A stretch of 64,000 nucleotides of DNA from contig NZ_CP100757.1 of NCBI RefSeq assembly GCF_024266705.1, positions 1,302,001 to 1,366,000 on the forward strand, given 5' to 3'. Shown in pieces: positions 17,990 through 26,482 of the stretch (positions are counted from its first letter, which is position 1; each line of letters opens with the position of its first letter). Under the pieces are notes generated by a model that had not been told where the DNA came from, searched no databases, and was given only the letters and a program-made list of their open reading frames with translations. Both the position numbers and the translations under genes were made by a program. Source of the DNA: Natrinema gelatinilyticum. Its GTDB lineage: Archaea; Halobacteriota; Halobacteria; Halobacteriales; Natrialbaceae.

Positions 17990-18006
17990 GTCCAACAATG
18001 TTGGAC
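17990..18006. promoter_or_regulatory. candidate IclR operator, perfect palindrome
   Basis: GTCCAACA-A-TGTTGGAC is a perfect 8-base inverted repeat around one base. It lies in the gap between the iclR-type gene and the acyl-CoA synthetase gene. The synthetase gene is transcribed toward this gap and ends at 18122, so the site lies beyond the 3' end of that operon. The regulator's own promoter is the more likely target. Confidence 0.5.
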
Positions 18007-18121
18007 GAATACGTGAGAGGAACTGTCGAGATACGGATTGGCTCGCGAACTCACGCCGGAAAACGCACGAAGGAATCGATGAACGGATGGACGAAAACGG
18101 CGGACGGAACCGGTGATCGAC

Positions 18122-19747
18122 CTAGTCCTTGAGCGGCAGCGTCCCGTACTCACCGACGAACCCGTCGCGGAGGACCTTCTTGTCGAACTTCCCGGTCGTC
18201 GTCTTCGGGATCGACTCGCAGAAGAAGGTCTCGTCGGGGAGCCACCACTTCGGGAACCGCTTGAGGAGGTGCTCGCGGAGTTCGTCCTCAGTGACCTCGT
18301 CGGCCGAGACCACCGCGTAGGCGACCGGTCGCTCCTCCCACCGTTCGTGTTCCACGCTGACCACCGCCGCCTCTTCGACGGCCTCATGGGCCATCAGTTC
18401 GTTCTCGAGTTCGAGCGACGAGATCCACTCGCCGCCGCTCTTGATGACGTCGTCGAGGCGGTCGACGACCTCGAGGTAGCCGTACTCGTCGATCACGCCG
18501 ACGTCGCCGGACTTGAACCAGCCATCCTCGGTGAACGACGCCTCGGTCTCCTCGGGACGGGCGTAGTACTTGTCGATGAGCCACGGTGCCCGCGCCTGGA
18601 TCTCGCCAGTTGACTCGCCGTCGTGGGGCACCGGATTCCCGTCCGCGTCCCGGAGGCGGATCTGGACGCCTGGCGCGGGAATCCCGGGTTTCATCTGCTG
18701 CTGGTACCGCTCGCTCTCGGGCAGTTGGGCCACCTCGGTTGTCGTCATCGTATTGACGAGGTGCGGGGCCGCCTCGGTCATGCCGTAGCCCTGGTGGATT
18801 GGGGCGTCGATCTCCTTGTCAAACTTCTCCATGAGCCACTCGGGTGGGGACGTGCCCCCGATGAGCACCCGGTCAAGGCTCCCGAGTTCCGTGTCATCGC
18901 GCTCGTCGTAGAGCGCCGCTACGTCGAGCCACACCGTCGTGACTGCCGCCGTGACGGTTACCTCCTCCCGGTCTATGAGTGCGACAATCTCCTCGGTGCC
19001 GGTCTTCGGTCCTGGGAGGACGAGTTTCGACCCGCACATCGTCGCCGTGTAGGGTAACCCCCATCCGTTGACGTGGTACATCGGGACGACGGGCATCACG
19101 ACGTCATTCTCGCTAATCGCGAAGACGTCGACGTGGCTGTGGGTCACTGTGTGGAGGTAGAGGCTCCGGTGTGTGTACGGCGCCCCCTTCGGCAGTCCGG
19201 TCGTACCTGAGGTGTAACAGATGCCCGCCTCGTCGTCCTCGTCGATCTTCGGCCAGTCGTACTCGGGATCCTGCCCCTCGAGCAGTTCCTCGTAGGCGTA
19301 CACCGATTCGAGGTCGGTCTCCGGTACCTCGTCGTCGAGGATCACGAAGTGTTCGACGGTCTCGAGCTTGTCGGCGACGCGCTCGACAGTCTCGACGAAC
19401 TCGGGGTCGACGAAGACTACCTCGTCCTCGGCCTCGTTGACGATCTCAACGAGGTGCTCGTCTGGGAGCATGTGGTTCGTCATATGGATGCTCCTGCCGC
19501 TGCACGGGAGCGCGAAGTACAGTTCGTAGTGGCGATAGTGGTTAATCGCCATCACCGACAGTCGCGTCTCCGGATCGATCCCGAGGTCGTCGAGGGCGTT
19601 CGCCAGCCGACCCATCCGCTCGTACGCGTCGGCGTACGTGTAGCGGTGGGTGGTTCCGTCGGGCAGTTCCGAGACGATCTCCTTGTGGTCGAACAGGTCG
19701 ATGGCTCGCTCGATCAGGACCTGCAGTGTGAGTTGGTAGTCTTTCAT
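18122..19747 (-). CDS. AMP-forming acyl-CoA synthetase
   Basis: A 541-residue ANL-superfamily ligase that activates a carboxylic acid with ATP and CoA. The P-loop-like motif Y-T-S-G-T-T-G-L-P-K-G lies near residues 178-188 and G-Y-G-M-T-E-A near 325. The hinge region S-G-D-V-G-V-I-D-E-Y-G and the C-terminal P-K-T-T-T-G-K-F-D-K with the catalytic lysine are also intact. The protein resembles medium/long-chain fatty-acyl-CoA synthetases. Its ATG overlaps the stop of the DUF35 gene by four bases (19744-19747). It is the last gene of a four-gene operon and would feed the thiolase and dehydrogenase/hydratase encoded before it. Confidence 0.94.
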   Translation of the reverse strand: MKDYQLTLQVLIERAIDLFDHKEIVSELPDGTTHRYTYADAYERMGRLANALDDLGIDPETRLSVMAINHYRHYELYFALPCSGRSIHMTNHMLPDEHLVEIVNEAEDEVVFVDPEFVETVERVADKLETVEHFVILDDEVPETDLESVYAYEELLEGQDPEYDWPKIDEDDEAGICYTSGTTGLPKGAPYTHRSLYLHTVTHSHVDVFAISENDVVMPVVPMYHVNGWGLPYTATMCGSKLVLPGPKTGTEEIVALIDREEVTVTAAVTTVWLDVAALYDERDDTELGSLDRVLIGGTSPPEWLMEKFDKEIDAPIHQGYGMTEAAPHLVNTMTTTEVAQLPESERYQQQMKPGIPAPGVQIRLRDADGNPVPHDGESTGEIQARAPWLIDKYYARPEETEASFTEDGWFKSGDVGVIDEYGYLEVVDRLDDVIKSGGEWISSLELENELMAHEAVEEAAVVSVEHERWEERPVAYAVVSADEVTEDELREHLLKRFPKWWLPDETFFCESIPKTTTGKFDKKVLRDGFVGEYGTLPLKD

Positions 19748-20262
19748 TCGGAATCACCGCCGTTCCTGTTCACCGGTTCAAATCGGTAGAAGACGCGTTC
19801 TTCGTCGGTTGGTCCGTCGATCTCGACGATCTTCAGCGTGACCGGATCGCCGATCTCGAGGTCGCCGTAGGAGGCGTCGTCGATCCGTGCCGACAGTTTG
19901 ACGGGACCGAGGTCGACGACCCCGACGACGAACGGCACGTCGTGTTCGGCCAGCCCCATCGGAAGGCCGCCCCGCACTTCCGAGAACGCGAACAGTTCGC
20001 CCTCGTGGGGGAGATCCACGTACTCAAGGTCGTCGCCCGTACACTCGGGGCAGACGATGCGGGGCGGGTAGTGGGTCGCGTCGCAGTCGGTACACTGTGT
20101 CGTGGTCAACCGGCCGTCCCGGAGGTTGTCGTAGAACTCGTGGATCTTCGTGTGGTCGTCGGTCTGGAGTTCGTAGAAATCGAGCAGTCGGGGGAACTCG
20201 ATTTCCTTCGGCACTGAGACAGTCTCTCGCTCTCCTCCGTTCGAATCGGTTTGATCGGTCAT
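19744..20262 (-). CDS. DUF35 zinc-ribbon/OB-fold protein partnered with thiolase
   Basis: A 172-residue DUF35-type protein. An N-terminal helical segment (F-Y-D-N-L-R-D-G-R-L) is followed by a rubredoxin-like zinc ribbon with C57-x-x-C60 and C71-x-x-C74, then an OB fold. These proteins form complexes with archaeal SCP2-type thiolases and channel acyl-CoA intermediates between enzymes. It overlaps both neighbours by four bases (ATGA), so it is translationally coupled with the thiolase before it and the synthetase after it. The partner role is well founded for the family; the particular substrate is not known. Confidence 0.92.
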   Translation of the reverse strand: MTDQTDSNGGERETVSVPKEIEFPRLLDFYELQTDDHTKIHEFYDNLRDGRLTTTQCTDCDATHYPPRIVCPECTGDDLEYVDLPHEGELFAFSEVRGGLPMGLAEHDVPFVVGVVDLGPVKLSARIDDASYGDLEIGDPVTLKIVEIDGPTDEERVFYRFEPVNRNGGDSE

Positions 20263-21461
20263 TGTGGATCCCTCGCGAGGGTCATGACGCTGTGGACCGA
20301 CCCGCTGCCGCTCAAGTTATGGATCAGGCCGGTCTCCGGGTCGTCTACCTGTCTGTCACTCGATACCTCACCCTGGAACTGCTGCGTTACTTCGAGGGCC
20401 TGCGAGACGCCGGTCGCGCCCAGCGGGTGGCCACAGCCAAGCAGGCCGCCGCGGGGGTTGACCGCCACGTCGCCATCGAGACGGCTGCGACCGTTCTCGA
20501 TGAATTGGCCGCCCTCGCCGCGCTCGCAGAAGCCCAGTTCCTCGTACTCGATGATCTCGCTGATCGAGAAGCAGTCATGGATCTCCGCGATATCGATCTC
20601 CTTGAGGGGATCCTCGATTCCCGCCTGGTCGTAGGCGTTCTGCGACGCTTTCCGGGCCTGGGGCCAGCCGGAAAACGAGGGCAGGTTGTTAATCGAGTTC
20701 CCCGCCATCGAGGACTGGCCGCTGCCCGTGATCCAGGCCGCGATGTCGGTGACCTCGCGAGCCTTCTCTTCGCTCATCAGGATCACGCCCGCAGCGCCGT
20801 CGGTGATCCCGCTGCAGTCGAAGAGATGGAGCGGCGGCGCGATTTCGGGCGACTCGAGGACGTCCGCTGGGTCGATCTCCTTTCGGAACTGGGCGAAGTC
20901 GGTCTTGGCGGCGTTGCTCTTGTTCTTGGCCGCGACCAGCGAGAGTTGCTCGCGGGTTGTCCCGTGCTCGTGCATGTGTCGCTGGGCGTACCACGCGAAA
21001 AACGGCGGCGCGGCCAGCCCGTTGACGCCATCGAACTCCCGGTCGAGAACGTTCGCCATCGACCCCTGCATCTCGGGGACGTAATCGCGGCCGAGGTTCA
21101 TCTTCTCGACGCCGAGCACGAGCGCCGTATCGAGTTGACCCGCGGCGATCGCCAACCACGCGTAGCGCAGTGCGGCCTGCCCGCTCGCACAGGCCAACTC
21201 CGTCCGAGCGGTCATCTCGGTGACCTCGATGCCGAGCAGTTCCGCCACCATCGGGGCGACGTGAGACTGGTAGGCGAACCGTTCGGGCTGGACCGCGCCG
21301 ACGAACAGCCCCTCGATATCCTCGGGACCGACGTCGGGAATGGCGTCGAACGTGGCCTTCCCGCCCTCCTGTGCCAGATCCTTCCAAGTCGCGTCGCGCT
21401 CGCCCCACTCCGTGTGCCCACCGCCGACGACAGCCACGTTTCGGGTTGCTCTCACGGTCAC
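20259..21461 (-). CDS. SCP2-type thiolase (acetyl-CoA C-acyltransferase)
   Basis: This 400-residue thiolase begins with GTG at 21461, which overlaps the stop of the preceding gene. The nucleophilic cysteine is C91 in E-L-A-C-A-S-G. The segment E-I-H-D-C-F-S-I-S-E carries the conserved histidine, and N-P-R-G-G-L-L-G-C-G-H-P-L-G-A-T-G near the C-terminus is the signature of SCP2/archaeal thiolases. It would cleave 3-oxoacyl-CoA to acetyl-CoA and a shortened acyl-CoA, or condense acetyl-CoA. With the dehydrogenase/hydratase fusion before it and the synthetase after it, a degradative role is favoured. Confidence 0.94.
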   Translation of the reverse strand: MTVRATRNVAVVGGGHTEWGERDATWKDLAQEGGKATFDAIPDVGPEDIEGLFVGAVQPERFAYQSHVAPMVAELLGIEVTEMTARTELACASGQAALRYAWLAIAAGQLDTALVLGVEKMNLGRDYVPEMQGSMANVLDREFDGVNGLAAPPFFAWYAQRHMHEHGTTREQLSLVAAKNKSNAAKTDFAQFRKEIDPADVLESPEIAPPLHLFDCSGITDGAAGVILMSEEKAREVTDIAAWITGSGQSSMAGNSINNLPSFSGWPQARKASQNAYDQAGIEDPLKEIDIAEIHDCFSISEIIEYEELGFCERGEGGQFIENGRSRLDGDVAVNPRGGLLGCGHPLGATGVSQALEVTQQFQGEVSSDRQVDDPETGLIHNLSGSGSVHSVMTLARDPQ

Positions 21462-23407
21462 TCACCCTCGAACTGTGGCTCGCGGTTCTGCCTAAACGCC
21501 GTCACACCCTCAAGCATGTCGTCGGTCGTCGATAGCAGCGCGAACGCGTGCTTCTCCATCTTGAGCGCGGTCTCGAGACTAGCCTCTTGGCCGTCGTTGA
21601 TGACCTCCTTTGCGGCCTTGAGCGCGATCGGCGGCCCCGAGACCAAGTCGTCGACGATGTCGGCGACGATCTCGTCGAGTTCGTCTTGGGGGACGGCGTG
21701 GTTAACGATGCCCCACTCTTCGGCTTGCGCGGCGTTGAACTGCATTCCACGGAACACCATCTCCTTCGTCCGGGCTTCGCCGATAAGTCGGACGAGGTGC
21801 TGGGTCGCACCGCCGCCGGGGATCACGCCGAGGGTCGTCTCGGGCGTTCCGATCGTCGAGTCCTCGGTGGCGACGCGGATGTCGCAGGCTAGTGCGAGTT
21901 CGATTCCCGCGCCGAGGCAGAAGCCGTCGATCTTCGCGACCGTCGGCCGCTCGAACTCGTAGACGGTCTGGAACACGTCGTCGGGGTCCATGATGTCGGT
22001 CGGCTCGCCGGTTGTGAAGCCGGTGATGTCCGCGCCGGAACTGAACGCCCGGTCGCCGGCGCCTTCGAAGACGACGCAGGAGACCTCGTCTACGTCCACG
22101 TCCGCCAGGAGCCGATCGATCTCCCTGAACATGTTCTCGGACATCGAATTCAGCCGTTCTTGGCGGTCGAGAGTGACCTCGAGGACGCTGTCGTCGTCGA
22201 TCTCCCAGTCGATGTAGAAGTACGGTGGGTCGACCCGGTAGTCGTAGAACCCCTTCCCGGCGTCCTCGCCGGTCCAGCCGTCCTCGACGAGTTCGACAAG
22301 GTAGTCGGCGGGCTCGTACCGCTCGGCGTCATGCTCGGCGGAGAGTTCCTTGAGCTTCTCGAGGACGACATCGAGGCCGATGCGGTCGCCGCGCTGGCAC
22401 ATCCCTTCGGGGAAGTTCCCGCCGAGGCGGCAGCCAATATCAACCTCATCGGGCGTCGCCACGTTGTTGCCGACGAGCCACGCGGCCTTGTTGATCATTA
22501 CGGCCTCGGTCCGGAGGGCGTCGTATCCGCCGGCGTCGGTCGGCTCGTAGTCGATGCCGTTGCCGTCCTCGTAGTCGTAGAACCCCTTCCCGCTCTTGCG
22601 CCCGAGGTTCCCCTTGTCGACCAGTTCTTCGACGACCGGCGGGACCGGCTGGTCGGACTCCGCACGGAAGTGATAGCCAATGTCGATGCCGCCGAAGTCG
22701 TTGAGTTCGAACGGTCCCATCGGAAACCCGCTCTCGTAGACCATCGTGGCGTCAGCCTCCCGGATCGTTGCCTCGTCGTTCGACAGCATCCACGCGGCCT
22801 CTTCCATGTATGGAACGAGGACGGTGTTGACGACGAATCCGTGGACGTCTTTGCGGACGTAGATCGGCGTCTTGTCGATCGACTCGACCCACTCGTAGGC
22901 GGTCTCGGCCGTCTCGTCGCTCGACTTGTCGCCGTAGGTGACCTCCACGAGGTCCATCTTCACCGGCGGGTTGAAGAAGTGGAGGCCCACCACCTGATCG
23001 GGGCGGTCCGTCGCCGCCGCGATCTCCGAGATGGAGAGACTCGAGGTGTTTGACGCCAGGATGGCGTGCTCCGGGGCGTGTTCGTCGACCGACGAGAACG
23101 TGTCCCGCTTGACATCCATCCGCTCGGGGACCGCCTCGATCACGAGGTCGGCGTCGTCGACGGCCTCGGCGAGGTCGGTCGTCGTCGAGATGCGTGACAG
23201 GACGACGTCGCTCGCCTCGTCGATCCGGCCCTTCTCCTCGAGTTTCTCGAGGCTCCACTCGATGTTCTCGTAGCCCTCAGTCACGATCTCCTCCTTGATG
23301 TCCCGGATCGTCACGTCGTACCCGCCGAGGGCGGCGAGTTCTGCGATACCGTGGCCCATGCTACCTGACCCCAGCACTGCTACGTTCTCTACAGTGTCAT
23401 TTGCCAT
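21458..23407 (-). CDS. 3-hydroxyacyl-CoA dehydrogenase/enoyl-CoA hydratase fusion
   Basis: A 649-residue two-domain enzyme. The N-terminal half is 3-hydroxyacyl-CoA dehydrogenase: V-A-V-L-G-S-G-S-M-G-H-G-I-A starts the NAD fold near residue 9, and H-F-F-N-P-P-V holds the catalytic histidine. From about residue 400 a crotonase fold follows, with the oxyanion regions A-F-S-S-G-A-D-I and G-A-G-I-E-L-A-L-A and the glutamate segment P-E-T-T-L-G-V-I-P-G-G-G. The order dehydrogenase-hydratase is the reverse of bacterial FadB and is typical of haloarchaea. ATG 23407 is used; a TTG one codon upstream is less likely. First gene of the operon. Confidence 0.95.
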   Translation of the reverse strand: MANDTVENVAVLGSGSMGHGIAELAALGGYDVTIRDIKEEIVTEGYENIEWSLEKLEEKGRIDEASDVVLSRISTTTDLAEAVDDADLVIEAVPERMDVKRDTFSSVDEHAPEHAILASNTSSLSISEIAAATDRPDQVVGLHFFNPPVKMDLVEVTYGDKSSDETAETAYEWVESIDKTPIYVRKDVHGFVVNTVLVPYMEEAAWMLSNDEATIREADATMVYESGFPMGPFELNDFGGIDIGYHFRAESDQPVPPVVEELVDKGNLGRKSGKGFYDYEDGNGIDYEPTDAGGYDALRTEAVMINKAAWLVGNNVATPDEVDIGCRLGGNFPEGMCQRGDRIGLDVVLEKLKELSAEHDAERYEPADYLVELVEDGWTGEDAGKGFYDYRVDPPYFYIDWEIDDDSVLEVTLDRQERLNSMSENMFREIDRLLADVDVDEVSCVVFEGAGDRAFSSGADITGFTTGEPTDIMDPDDVFQTVYEFERPTVAKIDGFCLGAGIELALACDIRVATEDSTIGTPETTLGVIPGGGATQHLVRLIGEARTKEMVFRGMQFNAAQAEEWGIVNHAVPQDELDEIVADIVDDLVSGPPIALKAAKEVINDGQEASLETALKMEKHAFALLSTTDDMLEGVTAFRQNREPQFEGE

Positions 23408-23559
23408 CAAGAATCTGTGTGCGATTGAGTACTATATATCTTTGGAGAAGTGACGGTGGCGCGCGTTTTGAGAACGAACGCGGCCCCGCTCGAGGGCGAG
23501 TGCGATGCCATTCAAGGAGGAGACGCAGCCCCTCGAGGGCGGGACTGCCGCCTTGAGGG

Positions 23560-24990
23560 TCAGTAGAGGAGACCGAACAGGCCAAACTGGAGGGGGAGCA
23601 ATAGGAGGATCGTCGCGACGGAACAGGCGACCGTCGTGCGGATCACCTCCCGGGTCTCGACCTCGCCCTCCGCCAGGATGACGATTAGCACCGCCGACTG
23701 GTAGGGGAAAAAGTACGAACTCAAGGCCATCGCCTCGGCCATCAGGACAGGCGTGAACGGGAGGCCCGCCGCCTCCGCGTACGGGATCAGGATCGGGGTG
23801 AGGACACTCGCGACGGCCAGCCCCTCCATTAAGAACGCCAGCGAGAACGTGACGAAGAAGACGCACGCGAGGATCACCGCGAGCGGCGCGTCGGTCGGGA
23901 TGAGCTCGAGGAGGTGAGTGGCCGCCTCGTCGGTGAACCCGGTCTCGGTGAGGCCGTCGCCGATCGCGAACACCGCGGCGATGAAAAAGAGGATGGAGAA
24001 GTCCACGTCGTCCCCGATCGCCTCAAAGTCCACAATGCCGATCCCCGGCAGGAATGCGAGGACGACGACCGCGACCGCACCTATCACGGGATGGAAGCCG
24101 TGGACGAAGTCGGTCGCCCAAATCACCGCGCCGACGAGCAGGAACCCCAGCATGCGCCGTTCGACCGCGCCCAACCCGGCGCCGTCGGCCTCAGGCAGGT
24201 CAACGCTCGAATCGGGGGACGGCCGAAAGAGGAAATACACCACGGCCACGACGAGCAGGACGCGTGTGATACCCATGATCGGGTACATGTGGACCCACCA
24301 GTCGGACCACGAGACGACGTGATCGGCGAGCGACTGGCCGAATCCCGTGATGATGATGTTCGGGAGGTCGGCGGTCAGGATGCCCGAGGAGCCGTAGAAG
24401 GTCGCGAACAGCGGGCCGAGGTAGATCCCCACCCTGGCCTGCCGAGACTCGAAGAGCGATCCCGTCTCGTGGAGGATGGGCGCCACCACTAGGATGCGCA
24501 CAAGCGCTGACGGGACGAACAGCGCCAAGGCGTGGGCGCCCAGCGACAGCGCGAGCAGGAGCCGACGGTACGTCCGGACGGGATTGGAGCGGACCTCCTC
24601 CGAGACGCTCCTGGCGGCGATCCACCGACCCGCCTCCGTCGCGAGTCCGCTGCGCCGCGTCGCCTCCCCCATCAGTAACCCGAAGCCGATGAGCCACGTC
24701 GCCGGCTTCTGGAAGCCTGAGAGTGCCAGATCGGTGGAGGTCGTGACGGCGATCAGTCCAATACCGATCAGCCCCGTGTACGAGGGTGGGACAGGCGTCA
24801 GGATCCAGAGGACGATGCAAAACAGCGTGATCGCAAGGATCGTTGCGGCCGCCGGGGCGTTCGCCGCCGCCGCAGTCGAACCGGAGCCGAGCGCCCACGT
24901 CGCGAGACCGACGACCGCCGCTAAGGAGAACGCCAGCGGCGGCGACCGGAGCACCGCGACCGCGTCCGAACGAGTCATCGTCCCGTCCAT
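23560..24990 (-). CDS. SLC13/DASS-family anion transporter
   Basis: A 476-residue membrane protein with about twelve hydrophobic helices. It belongs to the divalent-anion:sodium symporter family. P-P-S-Y-T-G-L-I-G-I-G near residues 68-78 and S-G-I-L-T-A-D-L-P-N-I-I-I-T-G-F-G near 200-216 match its hairpin region, where S-N-T-type ligand contacts normally lie. Substrates of the family are dicarboxylates, citrate or sulfate. It lies upstream of the beta-oxidation operon on the same strand, with a 150-base gap, so import of a carboxylate used by that operon is plausible. A second ATG five codons later is an alternative start. Confidence 0.88.
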   Translation of the reverse strand: MDGTMTRSDAVAVLRSPPLAFSLAAVVGLATWALGSGSTAAAANAPAAATILAITLFCIVLWILTPVPPSYTGLIGIGLIAVTTSTDLALSGFQKPATWLIGFGLLMGEATRRSGLATEAGRWIAARSVSEEVRSNPVRTYRRLLLALSLGAHALALFVPSALVRILVVAPILHETGSLFESRQARVGIYLGPLFATFYGSSGILTADLPNIIITGFGQSLADHVVSWSDWWVHMYPIMGITRVLLVVAVVYFLFRPSPDSSVDLPEADGAGLGAVERRMLGFLLVGAVIWATDFVHGFHPVIGAVAVVVLAFLPGIGIVDFEAIGDDVDFSILFFIAAVFAIGDGLTETGFTDEAATHLLELIPTDAPLAVILACVFFVTFSLAFLMEGLAVASVLTPILIPYAEAAGLPFTPVLMAEAMALSSYFFPYQSAVLIVILAEGEVETREVIRTTVACSVATILLLLPLQFGLFGLLY

Positions 24991-25036
24991 CTCAGTGCGG
25001 CGATAAAACTGTCGGGGGCGTCGGTTCCACGACAGT

Positions 25037-26374
25037 TCACTCTTCCCCGGAGATGGACTCGATCAGCGCCGCGACGGCCTGTGCCCCACGCTCAGGCGTC
25101 TCGAGGGTCGGAACTCCCAGGGCCTCCATCTGCTCACGCTCCTCGCGCAGGGCCTCGTGCGGTCCGGCGACCGTGAAGATGATTGGCTTGTCGACCTCCT
25201 CGGAGAGTGCCTCGAGTTCCTCGACCGGGTAGCCCAGTGAGTCCTCGTAGATCTCGTAGACCAGCACGATGTCGACGTTCTCGTCCCGCGCGACGGCGTC
25301 GACGACCTGCCCGAACTCTGGCATCGGCCGACCTGTGTCCACAGGGTTCTCCGTGTAGGTAATTCCCTCGAGCAGGTCGTCAACACGCTCCCGAGTCTCG
25401 GCGGTCAGATCCGGGAAGACCGCGCCGGCGTCCTCGAGGTAGTCGTTGACGATGATTCCCGGTCCCGCCTGGGCGGTGACGACGCCCACGTTCGCGCCCT
25501 CGGGTGTCGGCGCATCGGCGAGCACGCGACCGGCGTCGAGCAGTTCGGTCGTTGAGGAAACGGTCACCAGGCCCGGTTGGTCGAACGCCTCCTCGTACGT
25601 GGCGTCGACATGCGACGGGGCCGCGGTGTGGGCCCGCACGAAGTCGGGGTCGGCCCGCTCGCCCACCTTGTACGCGACAATCGGAGTGTCGACCTCCTCG
25701 CAGATCTTGTGGAGCCGATCGACGTCCGCCGTGCCCTCGACGTGGAGGACGATCGCTTCGGTTCGGGGGTCCTCGTCAAGGACGGGGATCACATCCGCGA
25801 ACTCTGTATTCACCCGGTTTCCAAGGCCGAACATGGAGGAGACGCCGTACCCCTCCTGCGTCATGTGGAACGAGAGGGTGATGGCGACGCCGGCGCTCTG
25901 AGCGACGATCCCGACGTTGCCGATTCCGACCTCGCGTATGCGCGGGACGAATGAGCCGTAGAGGTCCGCGTGCGGAATCGCGTATCCAGCCGTGTTCGGG
26001 CCGAGGACGGTGATGTTGTACTTGTCGGCGATCCGTGCAATCTCGTCCTGGAGTTCCCTGCCCTCGCCGCCCATCTCGGTGAACCCGCCGGCGAAGATCA
26101 CGGCCGTGCTGACGCCCGCCTCGCCGCACTCCTCTAAGACCTGCGGCTGCAAGCGGCGGGGGACGCATAGCAGCGCCAGGTCGGCGTCGGTCTCGGCGAC
26201 CGAGTCGACGAACTCGTAGCCGTAGACAGTCCCCGAACTCGAGGGGTTCACGGGGTAGATCTCGCCGTCGTAGACTTCGACGTTGGACATCGCGTCGTTG
26301 CCGATCTTTCCGGGCGTCGCCGAAGCGCCGACGATGGCGATTCCGTCCGGCTCAAAGAGGTCGGATAGGCTCAT
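25037..26374 (-). CDS. acyl-CoA ligase (ADP-forming), alpha subunit
   Basis: A 445-residue alpha-type subunit of NDP-forming acyl-CoA synthetase. The CoA-binding fold starts I-A-I-V-G-A-S-A-T-P-G-K-I-G near residues 12-25, followed by Y-P-V-N-P-S. L-G-P-N-T-A-G-Y lies near 130-137. The region that carries the phosphorylated histidine reads R-A-H-T-A-A-P-S-H rather than the usual S-H-T-G-A, with the histidine kept. The enzyme interconverts acyl-CoA, ADP and phosphate with acid, ATP and CoA, but needs an ATP-grasp beta subunit, and none is adjacent. The nearest is at 40606-41334, next to a second alpha gene. Confidence 0.9.
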   Translation of the reverse strand: MSLSDLFEPDGIAIVGASATPGKIGNDAMSNVEVYDGEIYPVNPSSSGTVYGYEFVDSVAETDADLALLCVPRRLQPQVLEECGEAGVSTAVIFAGGFTEMGGEGRELQDEIARIADKYNITVLGPNTAGYAIPHADLYGSFVPRIREVGIGNVGIVAQSAGVAITLSFHMTQEGYGVSSMFGLGNRVNTEFADVIPVLDEDPRTEAIVLHVEGTADVDRLHKICEEVDTPIVAYKVGERADPDFVRAHTAAPSHVDATYEEAFDQPGLVTVSSTTELLDAGRVLADAPTPEGANVGVVTAQAGPGIIVNDYLEDAGAVFPDLTAETRERVDDLLEGITYTENPVDTGRPMPEFGQVVDAVARDENVDIVLVYEIYEDSLGYPVEELEALSEEVDKPIIFTVAGPHEALREEREQMEALGVPTLETPERGAQAVAALIESISGEE

Positions 26375-26482
26375 AGCGTGACAAAGCGAGCCTCACATCA
26401 TAAATTCCGTGGGTCGTTCGGTAATATAGCCCTACTCGGCCCTCGGCGAGGGGGGCGATCGTCGGGGTGTGGGTGATCGGCG

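Larger units (their letters stand above)
17718..18121. other. intergenic region between the IclR gene and the beta-oxidation operon
   Basis: A 400-base A/T-richer gap with the iclR-type promoter near its left end and three copies of a GTCCAA/TTGGAC motif. No gene is visible. Confidence 0.5.

Noticed and set aside
20097..21962. Long plus-strand frame of 621 codons opposite the thiolase gene
   Set aside because: It is antisense to well-supported genes, has no family motifs, and such long shadows are usual in GC-rich haloarchaeal DNA.
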